Shown here: in pieces, positions 1-9,802 of the stretch
How the letters are laid out: every line of letters starts with the position of its first letter
How positions within the stretch are numbered: the first letter of the stretch is position 1
Assembly: GCF_000292245.2 (NCBI RefSeq)
Contig: NZ_ALPT02000009.1
Location: 7,805 to 71,804, forward strand
Length of the DNA: 64,000 bases
Reading direction: 5' to 3'
DNA from: Alkalihalobacillus alcalophilus ATCC 27647 = CGMCC 1.3604
GTDB taxonomy: Bacteria > Bacillota > Bacilli > Bacillales > Bacillaceae_D
Notes under the pieces: generated by a model
Told to the model about the DNA's origin: nothing
Database searches by the model: none
The model's input: only the letters and a program-made list of their open reading frames with translations
Position numbers and translations under genes: made by a program

Positions 1-643
1 ATGGTAAGACAATTCTAAAGAAAATGACAAAATCACTCGCACCATCAACCTTAGCCGATTCATCTAGCTCCTTTGGGATCCCTTTCATAAATTGTCTCAC
101 AAGAAAGATATTTCCCATTCCAGCTAACCCAGGTACGATCATCGCCCAAGGCGTGTTCACCCAGCCCAATGTATCAATAATTTTATAAGAAGGAATTAAA
201 TTGACCACATTAGGGAAAAACGAGATAGCTAACAACGTAAAAAACAGAACATCTCTACCTTTAAATTTCATACGAGTATACCCATAGCCTGTTATTGAAA
301 TCACGACAATAACCAAAAGCGTATGTGTCGTGGCAATAAAAATAGAGTTCCATATCCATTGCAATATCGGAGCACTCGATGTGTTTTCTAATATAGCCAT
401 ATAATTATCGACGATCCAGTTCACAGGTAAAAGTCGAAACCCTTCATTTACAACCTCTGTCTGTGAACGAAATGAAGTCGTAATCCCAAAGATGACAGGA
501 ACCATCCAGATTGCACTTACGATAATCAGAAAGAGATAAGCTAAGTATTTCGAAATTTTAATACGTCCACTCCCTCTTTCCTTAACTGGCTTAGTCGACT
601 TTGTTAATGATGTAGAATCTGAGATTTCCACTCGGTTGTTCAT
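1..643 (-). CDS. araQ: Carbohydrate ABC transporter permease, AraQ-like (partial, 3' end outside window)
   Basis: Second inner-membrane permease of a CUT1-type sugar importer. The ATG at 641-643 follows a strong GAGGAGGGT ribosome site; about 214 codons are visible before the gene runs off the left edge. The protein has a hydrophilic N-terminus of about 35 residues, then membrane segments. Near the window edge comes the EAA-type loop ELDESAKVDGASDF, which contacts the cytoplasmic ATPase. It lies just downstream of araP and araN, so AraNPQ form one transport operon; no ATPase gene is visible, as in B. subtilis, where the shared MsmX serves. Naming as araQ is inferred from the adjoining araA/B/D/M genes; the exact imported sugar is not shown by the sequence. 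Confidence 0.85.
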   Translation of the reverse strand, partial: MNNRVEISDSTSLTKSTKPVKERGSGRIKISKYLAYLFLIIVSAIWMVPVIFGITTSFRSQTEVVNEGFRLLPVNWIVDNYMAILENTSSAPILQWIWNSIFIATTHTLLVIVVISITGYGYTRMKFKGRDVLFFTLLAISFFPNVVNLIPSYKIIDTLGWVNTPWAMIVPGLAGMGNIFLVRQFMKGIPKELDESAKVDGASDFVIFFRIVLP

Positions 644-668
644 TTCCACCCTCCTCTTCTTTTCTCCA

Positions 669-1547
669 TTACACAGCATTACGGTTCATTAAGTAATATT
701 GAATTGCTGATATTACTAAAATGACTAAGCCTAATAATACGGCCATCGCCGAGGCGACACCTGCTATCGACTCTCCGTGACTAAAAGCTAAATCACGAAT
801 ATACATCATTAACACGGTCGTACTTTGTGTCGGACCTCCGTTTGTCATCATCAACGGCTGAGCAAAGACGTTAAAGGCACCGGCAGTTGTCATCACTAAC
901 GTAAAAATTAAAGGGAATCGTATCGATGGTAACGTAATACTAAAAAATTTCCTTACAGGTCCAGCCCCATCAATTTCTGCTGATTCATACAAATCCGGTG
1001 AAACCCCATTTATGGAAGCCCGATAAATAATCATATTTCCACCAATTCCAGCCCAAATGGTAATAGTGAGTATCGTAATCCAAGCGTAAGGTTGAGTAGC
1101 TGCCCAGACTGGATCCGAACCAAATACATTGCTGACCACACCAAGCTGTTTATTAAAAATCAGGGACCAAATCAGAGCTGCAGCTGATATAGAGATCAAA
1201 CCTGGAATATATAAAAGGGTCTGAAATAGATTTTTAAACTTAACATCTTTATGTTCTAATGAAACAGCTATTAATAAGGGAATGATAATCATTAATGGAA
1301 CACTAGCAAAAACAAAAATAAACGTATTTTTCATCCCATTATAAAATTGGTGATAAAAAGTCGAATCTTCATTGAACAAAATCGTTCGATAATTATCTAA
1401 GCCAACCCAAACGGGATCTCCAACAAGATTCCATCTCGTAAAAGACGCATAAATCCCATATATAGTTGGTATCAAAATAAAAACGATAAACAGGATAATA
1501 TGGGGACCAACAAAGAAAAGAGGACCTAAGTTTATTTTCTTAAACAA
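669..1547 (-). CDS. araP: Sugar ABC transporter permease, AraP-like
   Basis: Membrane permease of the putative arabino-oligosaccharide importer, 292 aa with about six predicted transmembrane segments (first near residues 10-30). The EAA loop near residues 183-200 reads DLYESAEIDGAGPVRKFF, the signature that docks the ATPase. The start is a TTG at 1545-1547 with an AAAGGAG site about 11 bases upstream; no better ATG exists in frame. It lies 67 bases after araN and 25 bases before the araQ-like gene, consistent with one transcript. B. subtilis AraP is slightly longer (about 313 aa). Substrate assignment rests on context. Confidence 0.85.
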   Translation of the reverse strand: MFKKINLGPLFFVGPHIILFIVFILIPTIYGIYASFTRWNLVGDPVWVGLDNYRTILFNEDSTFYHQFYNGMKNTFIFVFASVPLMIIIPLLIAVSLEHKDVKFKNLFQTLLYIPGLISISAAALIWSLIFNKQLGVVSNVFGSDPVWAATQPYAWITILTITIWAGIGGNMIIYRASINGVSPDLYESAEIDGAGPVRKFFSITLPSIRFPLIFTLVMTTAGAFNVFAQPLMMTNGGPTQSTTVLMMYIRDLAFSHGESIAGVASAMAVLLGLVILVISAIQYYLMNRNAV

Positions 1548-1614
1548 TACTCTTCAAACTCCTTTGGGTAAGAGGGATGTGCCACTTTATCAATGGCACA
1601 TTCCCCTCCTTTTT

Positions 1615-2883
1615 CTAATTATCGTTTTCTTCTTCTTCATTTATTACATTCTCTAAATCTAATGCTCCTTCAGAAACCTTATCTTCTACAAATCGTTGCA
1701 TCTCTTCTAATCCTTGATCAATATCTAGTTCTCCATGAACCATATCAGCTGAATAAGTATCTAAAGCCTCTGCTATATAAGGGTAATGTCTGTACGTATA
1801 AATATATAGTGAATCTGTTTGCTCTTCTGTTGATGTAAAAAATGATTGAAGATAACTGTCGTAGTTGGAATCCTCAATGACGTCAATACTTGCGACAATT
1901 TGTCCAGCTTCAGCCCATTCCATTGAATTTGCTCTCAAATATTCTAAAAACCTGGCAATCCCTTCTTCTTTTTCATCCGTTCTTTCATCACTTGTTAGCA
2001 TCGCAAATAAATGAGAGGATGCTCTATTATGAAAGATCTCTGGTTCAAAAGCGTAAACATTCGTTACACCAAAATCTAAACTTTCAACTTGTGCATGCCC
2101 AATAGAGCTCCACGTCCCATCAGTCGAGAATAAAACGTTTCCAGATTGGAACATCAAATAGCCATCTTCTCCATATGGAGTCATTAATCCAGCATCCTTA
2201 ATTTCTTTAATCGCTTCGATCGCTTGCTTCATTTCAGGTGTATTAACGGCAGGGTTTCCATTCTCGTCTTGAATGTCTCCCCCTAAATTTTGAATCTGAG
2301 CGAAAATAACCCAACTTAACAAAGCATCATTCACAACATAATCACCTTCATCTAATTGACCTTGCAATGAAAGTATTTCTTCAAAAGTGACAACGTTGTC
2401 ATCTAAAAAGTGCTCGACATTATACTTCGCTAACAATTCCTTGTTGTAATACATCGCACTTCCATGAATATCTAAAGGAATTGTATACTGGGTTCCATCG
2501 ACATTTCCTGAAGTCCAAGCTTCTGTTAAATAATTCTCTTCCTTTAATTCTGGTTCAATTGCCATAATCTCAGTCATTGGCTCAAGTAAATTTTGATCAA
2601 CAAAATTCGGGACTCGATCCGCATGAATGATCGATAAATCTGGAATACCTCTTCCTGAATTTAAAACTGTATACATTTTTGTGTACATATCTGATGTAAT
2701 AACGTGATTGACTTTATATTCCGGCTCAGTCTCATTATACTCCTTGACAATCTGATCCATATTCGCCCCATCATCCCCAGTTAAAGGAGTCCAGAACTCG
2801 ATCGTGAATTCATCATTCCCTCCACACCCAACTAACAGAAACGAGAACAACAAAAGCATCATTAACCTATTTAATTTACTCAT
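1615..2883 (-). CDS. araN: Sugar-binding lipoprotein of ABC importer, AraN-like
   Basis: Extracellular solute-binding lipoprotein, family 1, 422 aa from the chosen start. The N-terminus is a type II signal with lipobox LVGC, so the mature protein is anchored through Cys at about residue 20. The body (EFWTPLTGDDG, GVTNVYAFEPE) is typical of oligosaccharide-binding proteins. ATG 2881-2883 is preferred over the more upstream in-frame ATG at 2896-2898 because the GAGGGGGAT ribosome site overlaps that upstream codon and is well spaced from this one. The gene heads araN-P-Q; two AraR-like boxes and a cre-like site lie in its 357-base leader. The acidic C-terminus (EEEENDN) is a minor oddity. The ligand is presumed to be arabinose oligomers. 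Confidence 0.85.
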   Translation of the reverse strand: MSKLNRLMMLLLFSFLLVGCGGNDEFTIEFWTPLTGDDGANMDQIVKEYNETEPEYKVNHVITSDMYTKMYTVLNSGRGIPDLSIIHADRVPNFVDQNLLEPMTEIMAIEPELKEENYLTEAWTSGNVDGTQYTIPLDIHGSAMYYNKELLAKYNVEHFLDDNVVTFEEILSLQGQLDEGDYVVNDALLSWVIFAQIQNLGGDIQDENGNPAVNTPEMKQAIEAIKEIKDAGLMTPYGEDGYLMFQSGNVLFSTDGTWSSIGHAQVESLDFGVTNVYAFEPEIFHNRASSHLFAMLTSDERTDEKEEGIARFLEYLRANSMEWAEAGQIVASIDVIEDSNYDSYLQSFFTSTEEQTDSLYIYTYRHYPYIAEALDTYSADMVHGELDIDQGLEEMQRFVEDKVSEGALDLENVINEEEENDN

Positions 2884-2952
2884 CCATATCCCCCTCATTA
2901 AAAATTAATAGTTTAATAACTTCAAAGCAAAGTAGAATTTGATCACAAGATT

Positions 2953-2966
2953 TGACAACGGTTACA
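2953..2966 (-). promoter_or_regulatory. Candidate cre (CcpA) site upstream of araN
   Basis: TGACAACGGTTACA matches the catabolite-response consensus TGWAANCGNTNWCA at all but one position. It lies about 70 bases before the araN start, where CcpA binding would act as a roadblock or repress the promoter. Catabolite repression of ara genes by CcpA is established in B. subtilis; for this site it is inferred from motif and position. Confidence 0.55.
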
Positions 2967-3025
2967 AATCAGAAAAATTAAAATTTTTAATTCAGTTCCT
3001 CCTTTTTAATGTTCGAAGCCCCACC

Positions 3026-3080
3026 TTTGTACGAACATGATAAAAAAAATTACCAATAATATTAAATTTGTACGTATAAG
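3026..3080 (-). promoter_or_regulatory. Two AraR-like operator boxes upstream of araN
   Basis: Two boxes share the core TTGTACG: TTGTACGAACAT at 3027-3038 and ATTTGTACGTATAAG at 3066-3080. Their cores start 41 bases apart, about four helical turns. AraR of B. subtilis is known to bind cooperatively to two in-phase operators of this type. No araR gene is in the window, so the regulator must be encoded elsewhere. The rest of the 2884-3240 spacer shows an 18-bp perfect palindrome at 3164-3181 and nothing else recognisable. Confidence 0.6.
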
Positions 3081-3240
3081 ATGATTCATGTAAATTATAA
3101 CTAACTTCCCTTTTATTTTCAACATTTTTTTCAGCTTTATTGACCATTCTTAGCTACTATTCCTTCGCTTTATAAAGCGAAAACTAAAGATCAACAGCAA
3201 CTGATCCGTACGATTTTTCACTCTCGAATTTTATTAAAAT

Positions 3241-5823
3241 TTAATTATGATTAAATAAGTGTTTAATCTCGTTTTCAGAAAGTGCCCCCTCATAAATTCT
3301 CAAATCATCCATTAATCCTACAAAAGGAGCGTCCCACCAATTCACTGCTAAGCTGAAATCTGCCTTCATCGTCGTAAAAACATTCGGAAAATCCTCTCCA
3401 CTAAAATGACTACTTCCATTAATGAACACTTCAACTTTTCCTTTATTATAAGTAAACGCAAGATGCGACCACTTTCCCTTTTTGATTGAAAAACCAGTTG
3501 TCGCTTCATACCATTGTGCACTACCTGACCAGAGCATCGTTTGCTCTTGAATCGGCCCCCTCGGAAGCAAACTAATCCAATTATTCTCATCTCTTGCTCC
3601 AAAAAAAGTCGTCGTAAAAGTCGTCAACTCATCAGGCTTAACCCATAAAGACACCGAGTACTGATCAGACGCGATTAAACCTTTAGGCAATCGCACGCCT
3701 GAGCCCCCATCAAAGACGACCGCTTCCTGATTGACTCCTGTTTCATATGAAAGACTACCACCTGTATAAGTAATTCTTTCTCCTGTTATCGTACCTTCTC
3801 CGAAATTCCCTGTCCGATCCGTTAAATCACGATCAAATGGATAATGAGCAATTAAGCCCTTTTCCCGATATGGTAAAACCCGAATTTCAAATGTTTTTTT
3901 AGCCGTTTCTTTTCCATGTGTAATTGTTGCCGTTAATGTTGCCAATTCCTCATCTTCACCAGCAGCTGGTCTTGTCACTTGACCTGTACTTGTAATAATA
4001 GCCGGGTCTGAGCTTTCCCATGAAATGACCGCATTACGCGTTCCCTCAGTCGGGAGTGTCAAATCTGAAATGACTTGCTCGGTATCGCCTAATGTCAAAT
4101 CCTTTAAAACATCCTCAGTCACTTCTTTACTAGAACGCTCCCCTAGCTGACTGCCCCAAATCATTTCACCATCTTTTGACATCAAGGTAAAAGTGACGAC
4201 ATCCCTTTCTAAGCCAGGATTATATTGCTTTAAAAACACTCCTTCATAAACTTTGCCCTCAATTGTCAATTCAGCCAAGTTATGAGCAGTCCTCTTCCAT
4301 GAACCTTTCACATCACCAGTGACTTTATTATTTTTCGTTAACGTAATATATTTCTGTTTTTCAATCTCTGACGTAATTTCTTTGCCGTGTTCAATCAGAT
4401 AATAGTCACCAATGACCTCTTTCCGGTGAATCTTCTCTAATGTTTCGCCTGTATGCCGGTAAGGAGCAACGACTGGCCAGCCATTTTTATTCATAAACAT
4501 TTGATGAACCCTAACTTCATGCATTTCTCCTCTGTCCGGAAAACGTGTATGGAAAACAAGAAACCGCTCACCTGTTTCCTCGCTCATATACACAGAGTTA
4601 TGTCCAGGAGAGACATACCCATAATCTTCTCCAGTCCCTTCGTCACCGACTTTATGCTCAAAAAGGAAATTGCCGATCATTTTATTACCAAATTCCGCAT
4701 GCTCATAACTATCGACCTTATTCCGAACGGTTCCATCATCAAGTGAATCCGGAAATACGGCCATTTTTCCTGCTGCATCTTCATAAGGACCGTCCGGATT
4801 TTTTGAGCGAAACGTTCGCATTTGATAACCTCCACTCGAGCTTAATCCGCCGTATGTGGCAAATAAATAATAATACCCCTCAACATCATCATAATAAACA
4901 TAAGGTCCTTCTATTGAATGTCCATAACCACCCGCAATTTTAGTTCCAAAATAACGATCGATTAATCGACCATCCTCTGTCAAACCATCCTCACCTGGGT
5001 AGAGAGGTTGTCCAGTTTCCGGATCAACTTCCATAATAAAAATTCCACCAGCCCATGAACCATAGGTCATCCAAAGCTTTCCTTTTTCATCAAAGAAAAG
5101 ATTGGCATCGATTGAATTCGTGTATATCCGATAATTATAACCTCCTTGCTCTGTAAACCAATTTGGATTCGGTTCATCTATTATCCCATCCTCAATTAAA
5201 CTCGGAATGTTCGTATGGATCCAATTCTTATTGACATCACTATTTGGATCGTACGCGTCATGATCATAAAAGCCCGAATACATAATCGTGTCTACATACT
5301 CAAACGGTCCTTCTATCTCTTTTGAAACGGCATAACCAACGGCTGACCGGATATAAGTAGAAGAAACACTATAATAAATCATATACGCCCCTTTACTTCC
5401 ATCCTCATTAAGATAATGCTCATTCCAAATGACTTCCGGTGCCCAAACCGCATAACCTCCTTGACTATCTGCATCATTCTCTCCTGCCCATTCAAAAGAT
5501 TCTGCTAGATTAGTAGAAAGGTCACCAAAAATGGTATTACCAGGAGTTGTATATCCATTCGTATAATTTTCCCAATTGATTAAGTCCGTCGACTTTGCCC
5601 CATCAATATGTGACCCAATGACATAATAAATATTATCTGCTTTTACGATCGACGGGTCATGTACCGAAGCATTATAAAAACCTTGGATGGACTCATTTTC
5701 TTTTATTGACATCGTCACTTCAGCCTCCTGCTCAATAGAAGCTCCACTTCCGTCTTTCACTCCAACAAGGACTACAAGTACTAGCAATAACATAAAGGCC
5801 GAAACTTTCCATATTCGTGCCAT
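3241..5823 (-). CDS. Secreted GH43 arabinan endo-1,5-alpha-L-arabinanase with LamG domain
   Basis: Extracellular arabinan-degrading enzyme, 860 aa from ATG 5821-5823 (GGGAGG site 8 bases upstream; the longer reading frame start has no such site). Order: signal peptide (residues 1-28); GH43 five-blade propeller (about 45-460) with catalytic-base region SVHDPSIV and acid region GHSIEGPYV; an arabinanase C-terminal beta domain (about 465-580); an Ig-like atrophied domain (WESSDPAIITSTGQV, about 590-660); and a C-terminal LamG/concanavalin-like domain (about 665-860, starting GLIAHYPFD) that probably binds polysaccharide. It resembles B. subtilis AbnB-type enzymes with extra modules. It lies 35 bases after the GH127 gene, suggesting co-transcription. 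Confidence 0.88.
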   Translation of the reverse strand: MARIWKVSAFMLLLVLVVLVGVKDGSGASIEQEAEVTMSIKENESIQGFYNASVHDPSIVKADNIYYVIGSHIDGAKSTDLINWENYTNGYTTPGNTIFGDLSTNLAESFEWAGENDADSQGGYAVWAPEVIWNEHYLNEDGSKGAYMIYYSVSSTYIRSAVGYAVSKEIEGPFEYVDTIMYSGFYDHDAYDPNSDVNKNWIHTNIPSLIEDGIIDEPNPNWFTEQGGYNYRIYTNSIDANLFFDEKGKLWMTYGSWAGGIFIMEVDPETGQPLYPGEDGLTEDGRLIDRYFGTKIAGGYGHSIEGPYVYYDDVEGYYYLFATYGGLSSSGGYQMRTFRSKNPDGPYEDAAGKMAVFPDSLDDGTVRNKVDSYEHAEFGNKMIGNFLFEHKVGDEGTGEDYGYVSPGHNSVYMSEETGERFLVFHTRFPDRGEMHEVRVHQMFMNKNGWPVVAPYRHTGETLEKIHRKEVIGDYYLIEHGKEITSEIEKQKYITLTKNNKVTGDVKGSWKRTAHNLAELTIEGKVYEGVFLKQYNPGLERDVVTFTLMSKDGEMIWGSQLGERSSKEVTEDVLKDLTLGDTEQVISDLTLPTEGTRNAVISWESSDPAIITSTGQVTRPAAGEDEELATLTATITHGKETAKKTFEIRVLPYREKGLIAHYPFDRDLTDRTGNFGEGTITGERITYTGGSLSYETGVNQEAVVFDGGSGVRLPKGLIASDQYSVSLWVKPDELTTFTTTFFGARDENNWISLLPRGPIQEQTMLWSGSAQWYEATTGFSIKKGKWSHLAFTYNKGKVEVFINGSSHFSGEDFPNVFTTMKADFSLAVNWWDAPFVGLMDDLRIYEGALSENEIKHLFNHN

Positions 5824-5858
5824 ACAAAAAACCTCCCTCATTTAATTAGTTACTAGCA

Positions 5859-8143
5859 TTAATCGTTCAAATTCTCTCGGAGCATTTTAATTCCATAAAC
5901 ACCTCCCGCCACCTTTCCATAAGAAGAACTAAACTTCACTTCAACGATTTGTTTATCTTCTGTTAAATAATAGGGGATCTCATAAATGTCTTGAACTAGC
6001 TCGTGTTCGTACCCATCCGCTTCAAGCCGTTTTTCCGCAATAGGTACCTCATCAATCGCAATCGTAAAATGACGGATATATTGACTACCATCAATAAAAA
6101 TTTCGCGATCTCCATTAAAAAAATCAATAGACAAATACATCTGTTTTTCTGGTTCCACCTTCATCTTATAACTAAAAAACCATCATCCCGACAATCTCTC
6201 CAGCCTCTTCTAACCGTATTTAAATACCCTGAACGAGAGTTTTTTTTCTGAATAAAATGTTCGATTTCTTCCTGTTGTTCATTCGGTTGAACGACATCAA
6301 TTGTTATTTGTTTTAATCTCGTTTCTTTCTCTTTTTCTAAACTCTTTAAAGCCTTAAATGAATTCTCATCCATGACAGACCAATAAAGACTGTAACGTTC
6401 ATGATGTAATTGATAAAAGGGAATAAGGGTCACCCTTTGATTACCCGGTTGCCCAACTGGTTCCGTTTCAAATTGAATCGGTAAGCCATCCACCCGTTTT
6501 ATCCAGTTCCACGGCCTGTCCTTATCCGCAATAAAGACGGGTACATCGATTAAAGGATGGGCATTTAAGCTCAAGTGATTTGCTTGAATGTCTGTTTCAG
6601 GGAAATTTTCTCTCCCTAAGGCACCAGCTAGCACAATAGGTCCATACATAAAACCAACTTTGTTTGGATCGTCTTTTGCTATATATGAATGAAGTCCAAG
6701 TGGAAAATCCACCTCAACTCTATCTCCCGCCTTCCACCTCCTTGATAGAGTCACATAGCCTTTTTTATCGGTTAAAAAGGTTTGCTTTTTATTTACAAAA
6801 ATCGATACCTTTCCATTGATCCAATAAGGTATTCGAAGATGGATAGATAAAAACCGTCCATCACCCTCTTCTACCTTTAATTGAACTCGGCCAGAATGAG
6901 GAAAATCAGTCTCTAATTTTAATCTTAATTCCTTTTCTTCTAACTGTAGCTGTGAAGCAATAAACAAATTAACGAACAATTCATCGTCTCTTTGGTAATA
7001 GATATGTTCAGAATAACGAGTTGGATTTTCCATCCCGGTTCCTGTACAGCACCAAAAAGAATCTTCCGGTGAATGATACACTTTAAAATGACCTGGCTCT
7101 GTTGAAACAAAATAGGCTTTCATACCTGAATCAGGATCTTGCGAGGCTAAAATATGATTATAAAGAGCCCTCTCGTAAAAATCGTAATATTCTGACTTCT
7201 GTTCCCATAAAAACAAATGAGCTGTCAACTTGAGCATATTATACGTATTGCATGTTTCCGTTGTTTGAACCCCTAATGTTTCATCTGAGACTCGGCCAAA
7301 ATGCTCATTGATGCTATTTCCTCCAATAATGTAAGAACGCACCCTCGTTACTTCCTGCCAAAAAAAAGTGGCCGCCGTCTTATACTTTTCCTCTTTTGTA
7401 ATATCATATAATTTCGCAGCACCTATCACTTTTGGTATTTGTGTATTTGCATGCTTTCCCTCTAAAAGATCCCTTCTGTTTGATAACGGCTCTAATATTT
7501 GCTGCTCACAAAACCTAATCGCTAATTGTAAATACGTTTGATTTTGAGTTAACAAATAGAGCTCAGCCATCACATCATTCATACCACCATGCTCACAAAT
7601 GAGCATTTTTTGAAACTGTGCCTCCGTTAAACGCACCGTCCCGCTCTCCACCCAATCAGCTAGCTTTGTCACAACCGATAAAGCCTTTTCATTTTTCACT
7701 AATTTATATACATCAATTAGCCCCGCAAAAAGTTTATGCATGCTATACCAAGGGACCCAATGACCTGCCAATGTAAAATGATCAACCTCGAAATTGCCTG
7801 TAAATACCTTTTCAAAGCAGGTACTTGGAAACCCACCGATAAAGTTACGGTCATGAACGCTCTGAATGTATTCAAGCTCGTCAATTGCTTTATTAATTTT
7901 ATCTTTTAATGCCCGATTCATCGTATTTCGATACATATAAGCAGCTGCCGATAACCAATGCCCTAAAGAATGACCAGAAATGCCTGTTTCCTCCCACCCC
8001 CCATATCGCTGTTTCTTTGGAGCTAAACTGGCCGCTTCATAAAATGGAGCTACTAATCGATCGATATCTAAAAACAATAAATAGTCCATTCCTTTATCCG
8101 CTGATTCTTTAAAAATACCATCTAGCAATTGAACCTGAACCAA
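5859..8143 (-). pseudogene. GH127 beta-L-arabinofuranosidase, split by a single-base frameshift
   Basis: Retaining beta-L-arabinofuranosidase of family GH127 (former DUF1680). The main frame (8143-6161, 660 aa, TTG start after a GGAAGGGATGG stretch) holds the catalytic residues: TETCNTYN (E296, C298) and WCCTGTG (C365, C366), the Glu/Cys3 zinc set of the family. The frame ends at GWRDCRDDGF-LVIR. One added base in the A6 run at 6174-6179 (T6 in the coding strand) changes this to GFFSYKMKVEPEK and joins the 5859-6164 frame, which encodes the missing C-terminal beta domain (GKVAGGVYGIKML) usual for the family. The joined protein would be about 765 aa. It is either a recent mutation, slippage-dependent expression, or a sequencing error; the catalytic part is intact. 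Confidence 0.85.
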
Positions 8144-8210
8144 TGCTTACCATCCCTTCCCTTCGATGACTTTTACACACTTTCGTTCACTCAAAATCTA
8201 AAATAAAATG

Positions 8211-8251
8211 ACAAAAGAGACGATACCTCAAATGCAATGATGATCGTCTCT
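8211..8251 (-). terminator. Terminator after araA
   Basis: Arms AGAGACGAT (8216-8224) and ATCGTCTCT (8243-8251) pair perfectly. On the minus strand the hairpin is followed by TTTTGT. It separates araA from the downstream GH127-GH43 pair, so those genes depend on read-through or on an unseen promoter in the short 8144-8210 gap, where I see no AraR-like box. Confidence 0.75.
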
Positions 8252-8269
8252 ATTAAAGTCACAAAAAAC

Positions 8270-9757
8270 TTACCCTTTTCGAACAAACTCATTCCACTTT
8301 AATTCATTCCGAAACGTTACTAAATCTGTTCGTTTATTGATTATTACACACTCAATATCTGTCATTTCCGCCCAATCATAAAGTTGTTCAGGTGTAACAA
8401 CATAGGAGAAGACCGTATGATGTGCTCCTCCAGCATGAATCCAGGCTTCAGCTGACTCACTTAAAGATGGTTCCGGCTTCCATAACACTTGAGCGACAGG
8501 TAGCTTTGGCATTTCTTTTTCGGTCTCCACCGCATCAACTTCATTGACGACTAATCTAAATCGGTTTCCCATATCAATCAATGATGCATTTAGAGCCTTT
8601 CCAGCCGCTCCGTTAAATACCAACCGAGCTGGATCCTCTTTACCACCAATCCCTAAAGGATGAACCTCTACCTTAGGCCTCGTCGCAGCAATCGAAGGAC
8701 AGATCTCTAACATATGAGAGCCGAGCACTAATTCATTGCCTTTCTCAAAATGATACGTATAATCTTCCATAAAGCTCGTGCCTTTTCCATCAGCAAGGAT
8801 TTTCATCATTCGAGTTAAGCCAGCCGTCTTCCAATCGCCTTCTCCACCAAATCCATAGCCTTGAGCCATTAATCTTTGCACAGCGAGACCAGGTAGTTGC
8901 TGCATTCCATGAAGAGTCTCAAAATTAGTCGTAAAAGCACTATATCCACCATCTTGCAAAAATGCCTTCATCCCTAGCTCAACTTTTGCTTGATAAAGGA
9001 TCGAATCGCGATAATCGTTAGAAGAAAAAGCTTTTGCATCTATTTCATATAAATCATGATATTCGTTAAATAACTCATTCACTTTTGCTTCTGTTACGTC
9101 ATTTATATAAGTTGTTAAATCACCAATTCCATAACCATTTGTTGTCCATCCAAACTTAATTTGAGCCTCTATTTTATCTCCTTCTGTAACCGCAACATTT
9201 CGCATATTGTCACCAAAGCGAGCGATTTTTAAAGATAATCCATCTGTTACGGCAACAGCCGTCCTCATCCAAGAGGCTATGCGGTCTCGAATAAGCTCAT
9301 CTTGCCAATGTCCAACAATGACCTTTCGCGCCAGGTTAAGTCGTGCTCCAATATAGCCAAATTCTCGATCGCCATGGGCCGATTGATTCGTATTCATAAA
9401 ATCCATATCAATCGTTTCCCAAGGAATTTCTCGATTATATTGTGTATGCAGATGCAATATAGGTTTCCTTAACTCTGTCAACCCAGCAATCCACATCTTT
9501 GCTGGAGAGAAGGTATGCATCCATGTGATAATCCCTGCACAACTTTCATCAGTATTCGCTTCTAAACAAAGCTTTCGAATCGAATCTGCCGTTGTCAAAA
9601 CAGGCTTTATCACAATTTCAAACGGAATTGCTGAATCGTGATTTAGCTCTCTCACTATTCCTTTTGAATGCTCCCAAACCTCTTCAATTGTTTCTGGTCC
9701 ATATAAATGTTGACTGCCAGTCGCAAACCAAAAGTTATACTTTTTTACTTCCAACAT
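8270..9757 (-). CDS. araA: L-arabinose isomerase
   Basis: Converts L-arabinose to L-ribulose in the cytoplasm, using Mn2+. It is 495 aa, matching the family length. Conserved stretches include FWFATGSQHLYG at the N-terminus, GEGDWKTAGL near residue 305-315 (region of the catalytic glutamates) and LGSHMLEICPSIA near 350. ATG 9755-9757 has an ideal AGGAGG site 7 bases upstream. It is third in araD-araB-araA, 45 bases after araB. A strong terminator follows the stop codon. Identification is secure. Confidence 0.97.
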   Translation of the reverse strand: MLEVKKYNFWFATGSQHLYGPETIEEVWEHSKGIVRELNHDSAIPFEIVIKPVLTTADSIRKLCLEANTDESCAGIITWMHTFSPAKMWIAGLTELRKPILHLHTQYNREIPWETIDMDFMNTNQSAHGDREFGYIGARLNLARKVIVGHWQDELIRDRIASWMRTAVAVTDGLSLKIARFGDNMRNVAVTEGDKIEAQIKFGWTTNGYGIGDLTTYINDVTEAKVNELFNEYHDLYEIDAKAFSSNDYRDSILYQAKVELGMKAFLQDGGYSAFTTNFETLHGMQQLPGLAVQRLMAQGYGFGGEGDWKTAGLTRMMKILADGKGTSFMEDYTYHFEKGNELVLGSHMLEICPSIAATRPKVEVHPLGIGGKEDPARLVFNGAAGKALNASLIDMGNRFRLVVNEVDAVETEKEMPKLPVAQVLWKPEPSLSESAEAWIHAGGAHHTVFSYVVTPEQLYDWAEMTDIECVIINKRTDLVTFRNELKWNEFVRKG

Positions 9758-9802
9758 CTAGTTTCCTCCTAAAAATAATTAAAGTGATCAAGATAAACAA
9801 AT

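Noticed and set aside
3164..3181. 18-bp perfect palindrome after the GH43 gene as a terminator
   Set aside because: No loop and no thymine run on the minus strand; left only as a remark in the operator entry.
4453..4943. Long plus-strand frames opposite the GH43 gene
   Set aside because: They are antisense shadows of a well-supported enzyme; no ribosome sites and no family similarity.
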